From JADJNY01 sp046349615 (GTDB lineage Bacteria; Planctomycetota; UBA1135; GCA-002686595): 64,000 bases of DNA. Made by a program: the position numbers and the translations under genes. The stretch's first letter is position 1, and each line of letters begins with the position of its first letter. The notes beneath the pieces were generated by a model. That model searched no databases. It saw nothing but the letters and a program-made list of their open reading frames with translations, and was not told the DNA's origin. Below are positions 47,129 to 55,202 of this stretch, piece by piece. The DNA lies in assembly GCA_046349615.1 (NCBI GenBank), contig JAXMBZ010000011.1:62001-126000 (forward strand), written 5' to 3'.

Positions 47129-47171
47129 ATCATTCATGCCGTGAATGATAATCATTCACGCCGTGAATGAT
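47129..47171. promoter_or_regulatory. Fur-box-like double palindrome operator
   Basis: Two 21-bp palindromes (47129-47149 and 47151-47171; arms ATCATTCA(C/T)G and CGTGAATGAT around a central C) stand 22 bp apart, about two helical turns. Their junction, GTGAATGATAATCATTCAC (47141-47159), shares 15 of 19 bases with the E. coli Fur box, including the central 13. GATAAT at 47147-47152 is also a -10-like box. It follows metH and precedes a poorly understood 360-bp stretch and the SRPBCC gene. A TetR-type operator is the alternative. Which gene it controls is unclear. Confidence 0.6.
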
Positions 47172-47193
47172 CGACAAGAAGGCTCTCCAGCCT

Positions 47194-47523
47194 TCAGTCG
47201 CTCCCCGGCGGCCGCCCCGACCCCGCCTTCCTCACCCACGTCCGCGCGACGTGCTCCAGGTCCGGCGCCTCGCCGCCCGTGCCCGCGAAGAAGTGTCGTT
47301 CGAGCCGCTCGATCTCGCGCGCGAGGCCGACTCCTTCGGCGCGAGCCCGTCGACGAGCGCGGCGGTCCACGTACGGCGCGGTCGGGGCCGCTCCGCCGTT
47401 GCGACGCCGCCGCGTGCGGGTGCCCGCGGACGGCGTCGCGCCCGAACGCGGGGCTCTCGACCCACGGGACCCCGAAGCGGAGCACGGCCCTCGATCGTTG
47501 GCGCGCGCGCCACGGAATGGCAT
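47194..47523 (-). CDS. doubtful small protein, unrecognised
   Basis: A 109-residue frame between metH and the SRPBCC gene. The last 60 residues (RARAEGVGLAREIERLERHFFAGTGG ... EHVARTWVRKAGSGRP) look like ordinary helical protein with normal codon use. The first half is composition-driven Arg/Ser/Gly. It may be the C-terminal remnant of a longer gene or nothing. No family was recognised. The rest of the 462-bp spacer 47076-47537 holds the operator array at 47129-47171. Confidence 0.25.
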   Translation of the reverse strand: MPFRGARANDRGPCSASGSRGSRAPRSGATPSAGTRTRRRRNGGAAPTAPYVDRRARRRARAEGVGLAREIERLERHFFAGTGGEAPDLEHVARTWVRKAGSGRPPGSD

Positions 47524-47537
47524 CCTCGCGCGCCTGC

Positions 47538-47996
47538 ATGATCCGCCTCCTCGACGCCAAGATCGCGATCGTCGAGCTCGAGCTCGTCGTCGCCGCCCCG
47601 AAGAAGCGCGTCTGGAACGCGATCGTCGACGAGACCTCGCTCTGGTGGCGCAAGGACTTCTACGTCGGCAAGCGTCCGAAGGGCATGGTCTTCGAGCCGC
47701 GCGTCGGCGGGCGCATGTACGAGGACTGGGGCGACGGCGCGGGCGTGCTCTGGGCGACCGTGTTCGGCATCGCGCACGAGACGTGGTTCGACCTGCGCGG
47801 CGAGATCGCGCCCTCGTTCGGCGGACCGCGCACGTGGCAGCTCCACCTCGAGCTCAAACCGCACCCGCAAGGCACGCTCGTGAAGCTCGTCGACTCGTCG
47901 ATCGGCAAGATCGACGCGGAGGGCGCGCAGGCCGTGCGCGACGGTTGGGAGATGCTCTTCGGCGAGGGCGGGCTCAAGGGGTTCGTCGAGAGCTGA
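47538..47996 (+). CDS. SRPBCC (START/AHSA1-like) protein
   Basis: 152 residues. VELELVVAAPKKRVWNAIVDETSLWWRKDFYV, then GMVFEPRVGGRMYEDWGDGAGVLWATVFGI and LHLELKPHPQGTLVKLVDSSIG, give the Bet v 1-like helix-grip fold of AHSA1-type proteins, which bind small hydrophobic ligands or act in stress responses. ATG at MIRLLDAK fits the fold start. An upstream ATG 21 bases earlier is possible. Cytoplasmic. The Fur-like operator array lies upstream and may control it. Confidence 0.82.
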   Translation: MIRLLDAKIAIVELELVVAAPKKRVWNAIVDETSLWWRKDFYVGKRPKGMVFEPRVGGRMYEDWGDGAGVLWATVFGIAHETWFDLRGEIAPSFGGPRTWQLHLELKPHPQGTLVKLVDSSIGKIDAEGAQAVRDGWEMLFGEGGLKGFVES

Positions 47997-48142
47997 ACGC
48001 GCGCGGCGGGGCGCTCCAGCGCGGCGAACTCACGCCCAGGAACCGCTCCCGCGCGCCTTCGCGCCGCGGCGCGTGCGTTTCCGTGCACGAGGACTCGCGC
48101 TCGGCACGCGCGCCGACGCGCGCGATGGTAGAAGGAGCGCGC

Positions 48143-48937
48143 GTGTCCCCCGCTCAGATCGCCGCCGCCGCCGCGGGTCCGGTCGTCGTGCTCCTGCACG
48201 TGATCTGGTCCGTCGACAAACGGCGCGAGCCGTTCCTCAACGTGCTCAAGTACCTCGTCGTCGGCGCGCTCGTGCTCGTGCCCGGCTGCCAGGTGGAGCG
48301 GTTCGCGCTCGGGGTGCTCGGCGACCCCACCGCCGACGCCGCGAACGCGTCGATCCCGATGCTCTTCGCGGCGAGCGTGCTCGGCATCGGCCTCGTCGAG
48401 GAGCTCGCGAAGTACGCCGGCCTGCGCCTCGTCGCGCGGCGCGACCGCCACCTCGACGAGCCGTTCGACTGGGTCGTGTACGGCGTCACGGTCGCGCTCG
48501 GGTTCGCGCTCGTCGAGAACGTGCTCTACGTCGTGAACTTCGGCAGCGAAGTCGCGACGACCCGCGCGCTCTTCGCGGTGCCCGCGCACGCGTTGAACGG
48601 AACGTTGATGGGCTGCCGCATGGCGCGCGCGGCGACGCTCGAGCCGAGGCGCGCCGCGGAGCAGCGCACGCTCGCGCTCCTGGAACCCGTGCTGTGGCAC
48701 GGCGCGTACGACTTCCTCGCGTTTGCGATGAGCGCGCGGAGCGAGGACGCCGCCGTGCCCGTTCCCGTGTTCGAGGCCGCGTTCGGACTGCTCGTGCTCG
48801 TGCAGTGGGTGCGCAGCGTCAATCAAGTGCGCGGACTGCTCGTCGAGGACGCGCCGATGCCGCCGGTGCTCTATCCGCTCGCTCGGACGCGGTTCGTGCG
48901 CCGCCGACAGCATCCGCCGACGTCCGGAGCGGGCTGA
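48143..48937 (+). CDS. PrsW-type glutamic intramembrane protease
   Basis: 264 residues from a GTG with AAGGAG 5-6 bases upstream, which decides this start over the ATG at 48125. About seven to eight membrane segments are seen. Catalytic-type motifs: GLVEELAKYAGLR (Glu pair), ENVLYVVNF, PAHALNGTLMG and a C-terminal HGAYDFLAFAMS, in the order found in PrsW, the site-1 protease of anti-sigma factor RsiW in Bacillus. A site-2 protease or anti-sigma gene is not adjacent, so the target is unknown. Inner membrane. Confidence 0.85.
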   Translation: MSPAQIAAAAAGPVVVLLHVIWSVDKRREPFLNVLKYLVVGALVLVPGCQVERFALGVLGDPTADAANASIPMLFAASVLGIGLVEELAKYAGLRLVARRDRHLDEPFDWVVYGVTVALGFALVENVLYVVNFGSEVATTRALFAVPAHALNGTLMGCRMARAATLEPRRAAEQRTLALLEPVLWHGAYDFLAFAMSARSEDAAVPVPVFEAAFGLLVLVQWVRSVNQVRGLLVEDAPMPPVLYPLARTRFVRRRQHPPTSGAG

Positions 48938-49117
48938 GCGCGCGCGCTGCTTCCTCGAGCCCGCGCGCTACGCACGTCGGCCCCTCGCGCGCAGCGCCGC
49001 GTGCGCTCGCCGTCCACGCGCAAGACGGTCGAGCGTAGCCCAGGGGGGAGATCGCGGAGCCGTCTCGACGGTCGAGCGGTTCGCGCGCTCCGCGCTCGAG
49101 ACGCGGAAGCAGGCGTC

Positions 49118-50815
49118 ATGAAGCTCCATCCTTCGGCGTGCGTCGTCCGTGTTTCGCGCTGGACTCCGGTCCTCGTGCTCGGCGCTCTCGCGGCCCCGGT
49201 CCCCGCGCAGGTGTCCTTCTCGATCGACTACCGCGGTCCCACGATCGCCGTCCCGTCGCCGACTCCGATCACGGAGGGCGACCTCCTCGTCCCGCTCGCC
49301 GGCGCATCGGGGTATGCGCCCCTGCCGCCGCCGTTCATCACGATCGCGGGCGGCGTCGTTGCCCCGCCCGCGCCCGGACTCGGGCTCCCGTGGTATGCCG
49401 CGGCGCAGGGCCACCCGCCCGGCGTGATCGGTCTCGTCGAGGTCGACGCCCACTCGTTCGGCGTCGACCTGCGCGTGCTCCCGACGGCGATGCCCGCGGG
49501 GACCTACGTCTTCTCGGTCGACGAGTACGCGGTCGGGATCGCGGGGCTCCCTCTCGCGCCGTGCGTCGCGACCGAGAACGCGCTCGGCGTGAACGAGGCT
49601 GCGGCGGACGTGTTCGAGGACCTCGGGCTCCCGCCGCCGCCGCTCGCTCCGCCGCCGCCCGGCTTCGCGTCGCCCGGGAACAGCGGGATCGTCGACGGCA
49701 ACGGACAGGTCAGTGCGGCGGGTGGGAAGTACCCCGGGACGGGCCTGATCGAGCCGCGTCCGCCGATCGCGGGTCCGGGCCCGGCGCCCGGCGACAACGT
49801 CGACTCGCTCGACGTCGACACGCCTCCCGCGGCGTTCCTGCCGACGTACTTCTCGCTCGACGCGACGTTCCTCGATCCGCTGCGCGGCGCGTTGAACACG
49901 GGCTCCGCGGCGGCGAACGGATTCCTGCCCGCGCAGATCCTGCTGACGAACGTCCCGGGGGGCCCGCCGGTCGTGTACGCGCAGCCTGCGCAGCTCGGGC
50001 TCGATCGGTTCGGCGCCGGCACGGACGACCTCGACGCGCTCGCGCTGTGGGAGAACGGAGCCGCGGGGTTCCAACCGGGCGGACCGTTCCAATGGACGAA
50101 CCCGAGCCCGACGGACATGTGCCTGTTCTCCGTGCGGCGCGGATCCGCGGTCGTCGGCACTCCCGATGCGTTGTGGGGCGCGCCGATCGAGCCGGGCGAC
50201 ATCCTCTGCCCGCCGCCCGCGGCCGGAATGCCGCCCGCGATCTTCGTCGCGGCGGAGTGGATCGGGCTCGCGACGGCGCGGTCGGGACTCGTCGCGTTCG
50301 GAGACGAACTCGACGCGCTCGACACGACCGGGCTCCCGCGGACGGGGCTCCCCTATTGCTTCGGCGACGGGAGCAGCGGCGTGTGCCCGTGCCTGCCCGT
50401 TCCGAATTGGGGCGCACCGGGCTTCGGCTGTGCGAACTCGGTGTTCGCGAGCGGCGCGCAGCTCTGGGCAGCCGGAGTCGCGAGCGTGAGCGCGGACTCC
50501 GTCGTGCTCACCGGCGTCTCGATGCCGAACTCGAGCTGCATCTACTTCCAAGGCACGCTCCAGCAGGTTCTGCCGCTGCAAGACGGACTGCTCTGCGTCG
50601 GAGGCAACGCGCTGCGGCTCGGTCAGAAGCAGAACGCGGCGTTCGGCTCGTCGTATCCGAACGCGGGCGATCCGCTGATCTCCGTGCGCGGCGCACTCCC
50701 CGCCGCGGGAGCGACGCGCTACTACCAGGTCTTCTATCGCAACGCGGCCCCGGCGTTCTGTCCTCCGGGGACCGCGAACTACACGAACGGCGTCGCGATC
50801 GTGTGGACCCCTTGA
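49118..50815 (+). CDS. exported surface protein with Cys-containing C-terminal module
   Basis: 565 residues. Signal peptide (WTPVLVLGALAAPVPAQ), then about 400 residues rich in Pro, Gly and Ala, with two Pro-rich linkers (LGLPPPPLAPPPPGFASPG) and beta-rich stretches. The last 140 residues form a module with YCFGDGSSGVCPC, GFGCANSVFASGAQLWAAGVASVSADSVVLTG, PNSSCIYFQG, LQDGLLCVGGNALRLGQ and YYQVFYRN, ending in TP. I recall this ending on many exported planctomycete proteins. It also resembles the end of the metalloprotease at 19897-22041. The module may mediate secretion or anchoring. Function unknown. Confidence 0.8.
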   Translation: MKLHPSACVVRVSRWTPVLVLGALAAPVPAQVSFSIDYRGPTIAVPSPTPITEGDLLVPLAGASGYAPLPPPFITIAGGVVAPPAPGLGLPWYAAAQGHPPGVIGLVEVDAHSFGVDLRVLPTAMPAGTYVFSVDEYAVGIAGLPLAPCVATENALGVNEAAADVFEDLGLPPPPLAPPPPGFASPGNSGIVDGNGQVSAAGGKYPGTGLIEPRPPIAGPGPAPGDNVDSLDVDTPPAAFLPTYFSLDATFLDPLRGALNTGSAAANGFLPAQILLTNVPGGPPVVYAQPAQLGLDRFGAGTDDLDALALWENGAAGFQPGGPFQWTNPSPTDMCLFSVRRGSAVVGTPDALWGAPIEPGDILCPPPAAGMPPAIFVAAEWIGLATARSGLVAFGDELDALDTTGLPRTGLPYCFGDGSSGVCPCLPVPNWGAPGFGCANSVFASGAQLWAAGVASVSADSVVLTGVSMPNSSCIYFQGTLQQVLPLQDGLLCVGGNALRLGQKQNAAFGSSYPNAGDPLISVRGALPAAGATRYYQVFYRNAAPAFCPPGTANYTNGVAIVWTP

Positions 50816-50830
50816 TTCGCGCGCGTCCCG

Positions 50831-50850
50831 GCCGCGCGTCGAAGCGCGGC
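50831..50850. terminator. short hairpin between convergent genes
   Basis: GCCGCGC (50831-50837) pairs with GCGCGGC (50844-50850) across a GTCGAA loop between two convergent genes. There is no T-run, so support is only position and stem. Confidence 0.35.
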
Positions 50851-50854
50851 GCGG

Positions 50855-52690
50855 TCACACCCGGGCGTCGAGCTCGCTCGCGAGTTCCTCGCCCGGGTTC
50901 ACGAAGCGGTCCTCCTCGAAGCGGTACTGGCGATCGTGCAGCTCTCGGTAGCGTCCGCCGAGACGCATGAGCTCCGCGTGCGTGCCGCGCTCGACGATGC
51001 GGCCCTGCTCGACGACGAGGATCTGGTCGGCGGAACGGATCGTCGAAAGCCGGTGCGCGATCACGAACGTCGTGCGGCCCGCGCGCAGCGCCGCGAGGCC
51101 TTTCTGGATCGCGAACTCGCTCTCGCTGTCGAGGCTCGACGTCGCCTCGTCGAGGATCAGGATGCGCGGGTTCGCGACGAGCGCGCGCGCGATCGCGACG
51201 CGCTGACGCTGTCCGCCGGAGAGCTTGATGCCGCGCTCGCCGACGATCGTGTCGTAGCCCTTCTCGAACCCCTTCACGAACTCGTCGCAGTACGCGAGCC
51301 GGCACGCCTCCTCCACTTCGGCGCGCGTCGCCGACGGCCGCGCGAACGCGACGTTGTCCGCGATCGTGCCGTCGAAGAGGAAGTTGTCCTGCATGACGAC
51401 GCCGAGGTGCGCGCGGTAGTCCGCGAGGCGCAGCGTCGCGAGGTCGCGCCCGTCGACGAGCACGCGCCCGGATTTCGGCCGGTGGAACGCCATGACGAGC
51501 CCGACCAGCGTGCTCTTCCCGCCGCCGCTCGCGCCGACGAGCGCCGTCGTCGTGCCCGCGGGCGCCACGAGCGACACGCCTTGGAGCACGGGTTTCCCTT
51601 CGACGTACTCGAAGGAGACGTCTTGGAGCTCGATCGCGCCGGAGAGCTCCTTGCACGGAGCGCGCGCTTCGTCGCCGTCGTCTTCGCGCCGTGTGTCGAG
51701 CACCTCGCGGATGCGGTCGAGGCCCGCGAAGGCCTCGGTGATCTGCGTGCCGATTTCGGCGATGCCCACGATCGGCAGCGCGACGAGCGCTACGAACACG
51801 AGGTACATGACGAGCTCGCCGATCGTCATGCTGCCCTCGAGCACGTCGCGTCCGCCGATCCACGTCAGGATGCACCCGATGACGCCGGTGATCGCGATCG
51901 AAGCGGCCGTCGTCATGGACACGCCGCGGATCGACTGGCGCACGTTGGCGAAGAAGCGATCGGACCCCTCGGCGAAGACGCGCTCCTCGGCGGGCTCGGC
52001 CGTGTACGCCTTGACGACGCGCACGCCGCCGAGCGTCTGGTTCAGGCGCCCCGTCACCTCGGCTTCGATCTCGCCGCGCTTCCTGAACAACGGGCGCAGA
52101 GTGCGGAACGCCCACACCATGCACGCGCCGAACGCGGCGAGCACGACGAGGATCGCCGCCGTGAGGCGCGCGTTGAGCCAGAAGAGCACACCGAGCGCCA
52201 CCGCCGCGGTGAGCACGCTCCCGACGAGCTGCACGAGCCCGTTCCCGACCAGGTTGCGGAGTCCGTCCGCATCGCTCTTGATGCGCGAGAGGATCACGCC
52301 CGTCTGGTGGTCGTCGAAGTAGCGCACGGGCAGGCGCAGGACGTGCGCCTGCACGCGCTTGCGCATGTCGTTGATCGCGCCTTGAGCCGCCACGCCGAGG
52401 AGCTGCGCGAGCACGAAGGTCGTCACCGCCTGCACGAGCGTCGCACCGACTCCGAGGAGCGCGATCGTCGGGAGGAGCTCGCCCTTCTTGTTCACGACGA
52501 CGTCGTCGACGAGCAGCTTCGTGGTCCACGGCAGCACCATGCCCGCCGCGCGATTGACGAGCAGGAGCACGAGCCCGAGCGCGAGGCGGCCCTGGTTCGC
52601 GGCGATCAACGAGCGCGCCTCGCGCCACGCCGACGAGAGCTTCGGCTTCGCGGGCTTCGCCGGCGCTCCAGGCCGCGTCGCGGCGCTCAC
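50855..52690 (-). CDS. ABC transporter, fused membrane and ATPase domains (MsbA/Sav1866 type)
   Basis: 611 residues. Residues 25-320 form a six-helix exporter domain (LALGLVLLLVNRAAGMVLPWTTKLLVDD, RLPVRYFDDHQTGVILSRIKSDAD). The ATPase has Walker A GASGGGKST, the Q-loop VVMQDNFLFDGTIADNVAF, signature LSGGQRQRVA, Walker B ILILDEATSSLD and the H-loop IAHRLST. The start is GTG inside a GTGA overlap with the threonine ammonia-lyase gene, so the two are translationally coupled, although no functional link is evident. It may export lipid or a hydrophobic compound as a homodimer. Confidence 0.93.
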   Translation of the reverse strand: MSAATRPGAPAKPAKPKLSSAWREARSLIAANQGRLALGLVLLLVNRAAGMVLPWTTKLLVDDVVVNKKGELLPTIALLGVGATLVQAVTTFVLAQLLGVAAQGAINDMRKRVQAHVLRLPVRYFDDHQTGVILSRIKSDADGLRNLVGNGLVQLVGSVLTAAVALGVLFWLNARLTAAILVVLAAFGACMVWAFRTLRPLFRKRGEIEAEVTGRLNQTLGGVRVVKAYTAEPAEERVFAEGSDRFFANVRQSIRGVSMTTAASIAITGVIGCILTWIGGRDVLEGSMTIGELVMYLVFVALVALPIVGIAEIGTQITEAFAGLDRIREVLDTRREDDGDEARAPCKELSGAIELQDVSFEYVEGKPVLQGVSLVAPAGTTTALVGASGGGKSTLVGLVMAFHRPKSGRVLVDGRDLATLRLADYRAHLGVVMQDNFLFDGTIADNVAFARPSATRAEVEEACRLAYCDEFVKGFEKGYDTIVGERGIKLSGGQRQRVAIARALVANPRILILDEATSSLDSESEFAIQKGLAALRAGRTTFVIAHRLSTIRSADQILVVEQGRIVERGTHAELMRLGGRYRELHDRQYRFEEDRFVNPGEELASELDARV

Positions 52691-53901
52691 GCGCGCACCT
52701 CGAAGCCCTTCGCGGCGAGCGCGGCGTCGATCGCGGCGCCCTGACCCGCGCGGCGCGTCTCGACGAGCACCTCGATGTCGGTGAAGCCGAGCGGGACCTT
52801 CCACCCCGAGCGGTAGTGCTGCACGTCGAGCACGTTCCCCTGCGCGTCGGACACGACGGCGAGCACCTGCGCGAGCTGTCCCGGCACGTCGGGCACGCGC
52901 AAGCGCACGAGGTGATAGCGCCCGGAGCTCGCGAGCCCGCTCTCGATGATGCGCGCGAGCAGGTTCAAGTCGATGTTCCCGCCGGAGACGACGGCGCACA
53001 CGCGCTTCGCTCCGCGCACTTTGCCGTGGGCGAGCGCTGCGACGCCCGCGACGCCCGCGAGTTCGGCGACGACGCGCTCCTTCTCCATCGCCTGCACGAC
53101 GGCCTCCGCGAGCTCGCCGTCGTCGACCGTCACGACGTCGTCGACGTGGCGGCGGACGAGCTCGAGCGTGAGCGCGCCCGGCTGCGCGACGCGGATGCCG
53201 TCGGCGGAGGTGTGGGCCCGTTCGAGCGTCACGCGCGTTCCCGCGTGGAACGAACGCGCCATCGCGTCCGCGCCCGCGGCCTGCACGCCGATCACGCGCA
53301 CGCGCGGCGCAAGGGCCTTCACGGCGAGCGCGACGCCGGCCGCGAGACCGCCGCCGCCGATCGGGAGCACGATCGCGTCGAGGTCCGGCACTTCCTCGAG
53401 GACCTCGAGCCCGAGCGTCCCCTGCCCCGCGATCACGTCCGCGTCGTCGAAGGGATGCACGAGCACGAGCCCGCGTTCGTCGACGAGCGCGAGCGCGTGC
53501 GCGTAGGCCTCGTCGAAGCTCTCGCCGTGGAGCACGACGGTCGCGCCGTGTCCCTCGGTGCGCTGCACCTTGTTGATCGGCGTCGCGCGCGGCATGACGA
53601 TCGTCGCCGGGACGCCCGCGAGCTTCGCGGCGAGCGCGACGCCCTGTGCGTGGTTCCCCGCGGACGCCGCCACGAGACCGCGCGAGCGCGCGTCGGCTGA
53701 GAGCGCGCTCACCTTGTTCAACGCGCCGCGCAGCTTGAACGAGCCCGTGCGCTGGAGGCACTCGAGCTTGAGCCAGACGTCGCAGTGCGCGCCCTCGCTG
53801 AAGGTGTGCGAGTACACGGTCGGCGTGCGCCGAGCGTGCGGACGGATGACGTCGGCGGCCGCGCGGACGGCGGCGAGGTCGAGCGGGCGGTTCGGGCTCA
53901 T
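52687..53901 (-). CDS. ilvA: threonine ammonia-lyase (threonine dehydratase), biosynthetic type
   Basis: 404 residues, matching the TdcB/IlvA form with a single C-terminal ACT domain. It deaminates threonine to 2-oxobutanoate for isoleucine synthesis. PLP Lys56 lies in TGSFKLRGALNKV, GGGGLAAG is the phosphate loop, and SAGNHAQGVA is conserved. Residues 325-400 form the ACT domain (HLVRLRVPDVPGQLAQVLAVVSDAQGNVLDV), which could bind isoleucine or valine. TATGCT (minus strand 53920-53915) is a -10-like box just upstream. Overlaps the ABC exporter start by four bases. Confidence 0.9.
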   Translation of the reverse strand: MSPNRPLDLAAVRAAADVIRPHARRTPTVYSHTFSEGAHCDVWLKLECLQRTGSFKLRGALNKVSALSADARSRGLVAASAGNHAQGVALAAKLAGVPATIVMPRATPINKVQRTEGHGATVVLHGESFDEAYAHALALVDERGLVLVHPFDDADVIAGQGTLGLEVLEEVPDLDAIVLPIGGGGLAAGVALAVKALAPRVRVIGVQAAGADAMARSFHAGTRVTLERAHTSADGIRVAQPGALTLELVRRHVDDVVTVDDGELAEAVVQAMEKERVVAELAGVAGVAALAHGKVRGAKRVCAVVSGGNIDLNLLARIIESGLASSGRYHLVRLRVPDVPGQLAQVLAVVSDAQGNVLDVQHYRSGWKVPLGFTDIEVLVETRRAGQGAAIDAALAAKGFEVRA

Positions 53902-54179
53902 CGGCGAGCCGAGGAGCATACCGCGCGCGGCGTCGCGAACGCTCGGCGCGAGCGTTGCGCGTGTCGAGCGCGCGATGTCGCGGTCGCGCGGCCCCACGCG
54001 CGGGACGAGACCGGATTCCGGCTCCGAACATGGAACCCGCGCGGGGCGTGCCACCGTCCCACGGTCGGGGTCGCGCGACCTCGCGCGGACCGGATCCCTC
54101 CGGTCCGGCGGAGCGTGCTCCCTCGTGGGGACGGACTCGAGCGCGGAAGGGAGTGCCGCGGGCGGGTCCGTCCCGCGCT

Positions 54180-54206
54180 TTGCACTCGGGAACGCGCGCG
54201 TAGAAT
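54180..54206 (+). promoter_or_regulatory. promoter within the 311-bp divergent spacer
   Basis: TTGCAC (54180-54185) and TAGAAT (54201-54206), spacer 15, end 6 bases before the GTG at 54213, implying a leaderless mRNA. The rest of the spacer 53902-54212 holds the ilvA promoter region and otherwise composition-driven open frames. Nothing else was recognised. Confidence 0.5.
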
Positions 54207-54212
54207 CGCCGC

Positions 54213-54896
54213 GTGGCCCGAGAACGAAAACCGCGAGCCTTGCACGCGCGCCTCCTGTCGTTCGTGCAGCCGCAGGTGCTCGAGAGCCTCGTGACGGAGC
54301 ACAACCCGCTGCTGCAGGTCGTCGAAACGAACGGCAAGCGCCGACTCGACGGACTGACGGTGAACTACTCGCGCGGCAGCCTCGAGCGGGTGCTCGCCGA
54401 TGCGTTCGACGCGTTCGAGCTCGAGCGGCGGAAGGTCGAGAGCGTGCTCCTGCTCGGCTTCGGCGCGGGGAGCGCGGTGACGCTCTTGCGGCGCTCGCAC
54501 GGCAAGGACGTGCGCTTCACCGCGGTCGAGATCGATCCCGCGGTCGTCGGGATCGCAAAGCGGTGGTTCGGGTTCGAGGGCGACGAGCGCGTCGAGTTCG
54601 TCGTCGCGGATGCGTGCGAGTACGTGCGGACGTGCGCTCGGACGTTCGATCTCGTCGTGGTCGACGTGTTCGTCGACGAGCGCGTGCCGGAGGGGCTGCA
54701 CGGCGTCGAGTTCGCGCGCGCGGTGGGTCGGTGTGTCGGTGTCGGCGGGCGGTTGGTGTTCAACACCCTCGCGGATTCGGCGGAGCGGATGCGCGAGTCG
54801 GAGGCGATCGAGCGGGGGTTGCGGGAGTCGCTCGGGGGCATCGAGCGCCTCGAGGTGAGGACGAATCGGGTGTTTGGGTGGGAGAGACACTCGTGA
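54213..54896 (+). CDS. spermidine-synthase-like methyltransferase
   Basis: 227 residues from GTG. The Rossmann core is clear: VESVLLLGFGAGSAVTLLRRSHGKDVRFTAVEIDPAVVGIAKRWFGF, then RVEFVVADACEYVRTCARTFDLVVVDVFVDE, as in spermidine synthase and class I methyltransferases. The short N-terminal segment lacks the usual polyamine-binding tetramer domain, so true aminopropyl transfer is doubtful and another substrate is likely. Single gene, followed by the structured element at 54937-55034. Confidence 0.8.
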   Translation: MARERKPRALHARLLSFVQPQVLESLVTEHNPLLQVVETNGKRRLDGLTVNYSRGSLERVLADAFDAFELERRKVESVLLLGFGAGSAVTLLRRSHGKDVRFTAVEIDPAVVGIAKRWFGFEGDERVEFVVADACEYVRTCARTFDLVVVDVFVDERVPEGLHGVEFARAVGRCVGVGGRLVFNTLADSAERMRESEAIERGLRESLGGIERLEVRTNRVFGWERHS

Positions 54897-54936
54897 CGGG
54901 GCGCGGGAGGGAGCGCAAAGGCGGATGAGCAGCAAC

Positions 54937-55034
54937 GGAGACTGGGCGCCAAGGCGCACATGTGGGTGCTCCGCATCCCAGACTCCGAGCTCGATCAGGC
55001 CGGAGGAACCGGCCTGATCGAGCTCGGAGTTCTA
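54937..55034 (+). ncRNA. structured two-hairpin element, copy B
   Basis: Conserved words as in copy A: GGAGACTGG (54937), GCCAAGGCGCACA (54948), TGCTCCGCAT (54967), GACTCCG (54981), CCGGAGGAACCGG (55000-55012) and CGGAGTTCTA (55025). Hairpin 1: TGGG/CCCA (54963-54966 with 54977-54980) around the TGCTCCGCAT loop. Hairpin 2: a perfect 22-bp stem, 54982-55003 with 55009-55030, loop AGGAA. It lies about 40 bases past the stop of the plus-strand methyltransferase and about 170 bases past the pilT stop, so it could be a terminator for either or an independent element. The rest of spacer 54897-55201 holds only the tandem repeat at 55150-55202. Confidence 0.65.
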
Positions 55035-55149
55035 GGGTCTCCCAGGGACGGGCGGGAGGGGTGCGGGTGAGCAGGCGCGGTGCTTCTTGACTCGGCTCCG
55101 TTCCTTCGCGCTGTACGACCTTCTCGTACGGCTTGGCTCCTTCGCGCCG

Positions 55150-55202
55150 CGCTGCTTTCTCGCGTAACGCTGCTTCCTTCGCGTGGCGCTGCTTCCTTCG
55201 CT
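55150..55202. repeat. 18-19-bp tandem repeat after pilT
   Basis: Three copies of a unit like CGCTGCTTCCTTCGCGTGG start at 55150, 55068+100 (that is 55168) and 55187. The last runs up to the pilT stop. Looser copies lie further left to about 55090. On the minus strand they read GCGAAGGAAGCAGCG, encoding basic Lys/Glu/Ala or Arg-rich peptides in the frames that cross them. Slippage near a disordered C-terminus is the likely origin. Confidence 0.6.
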
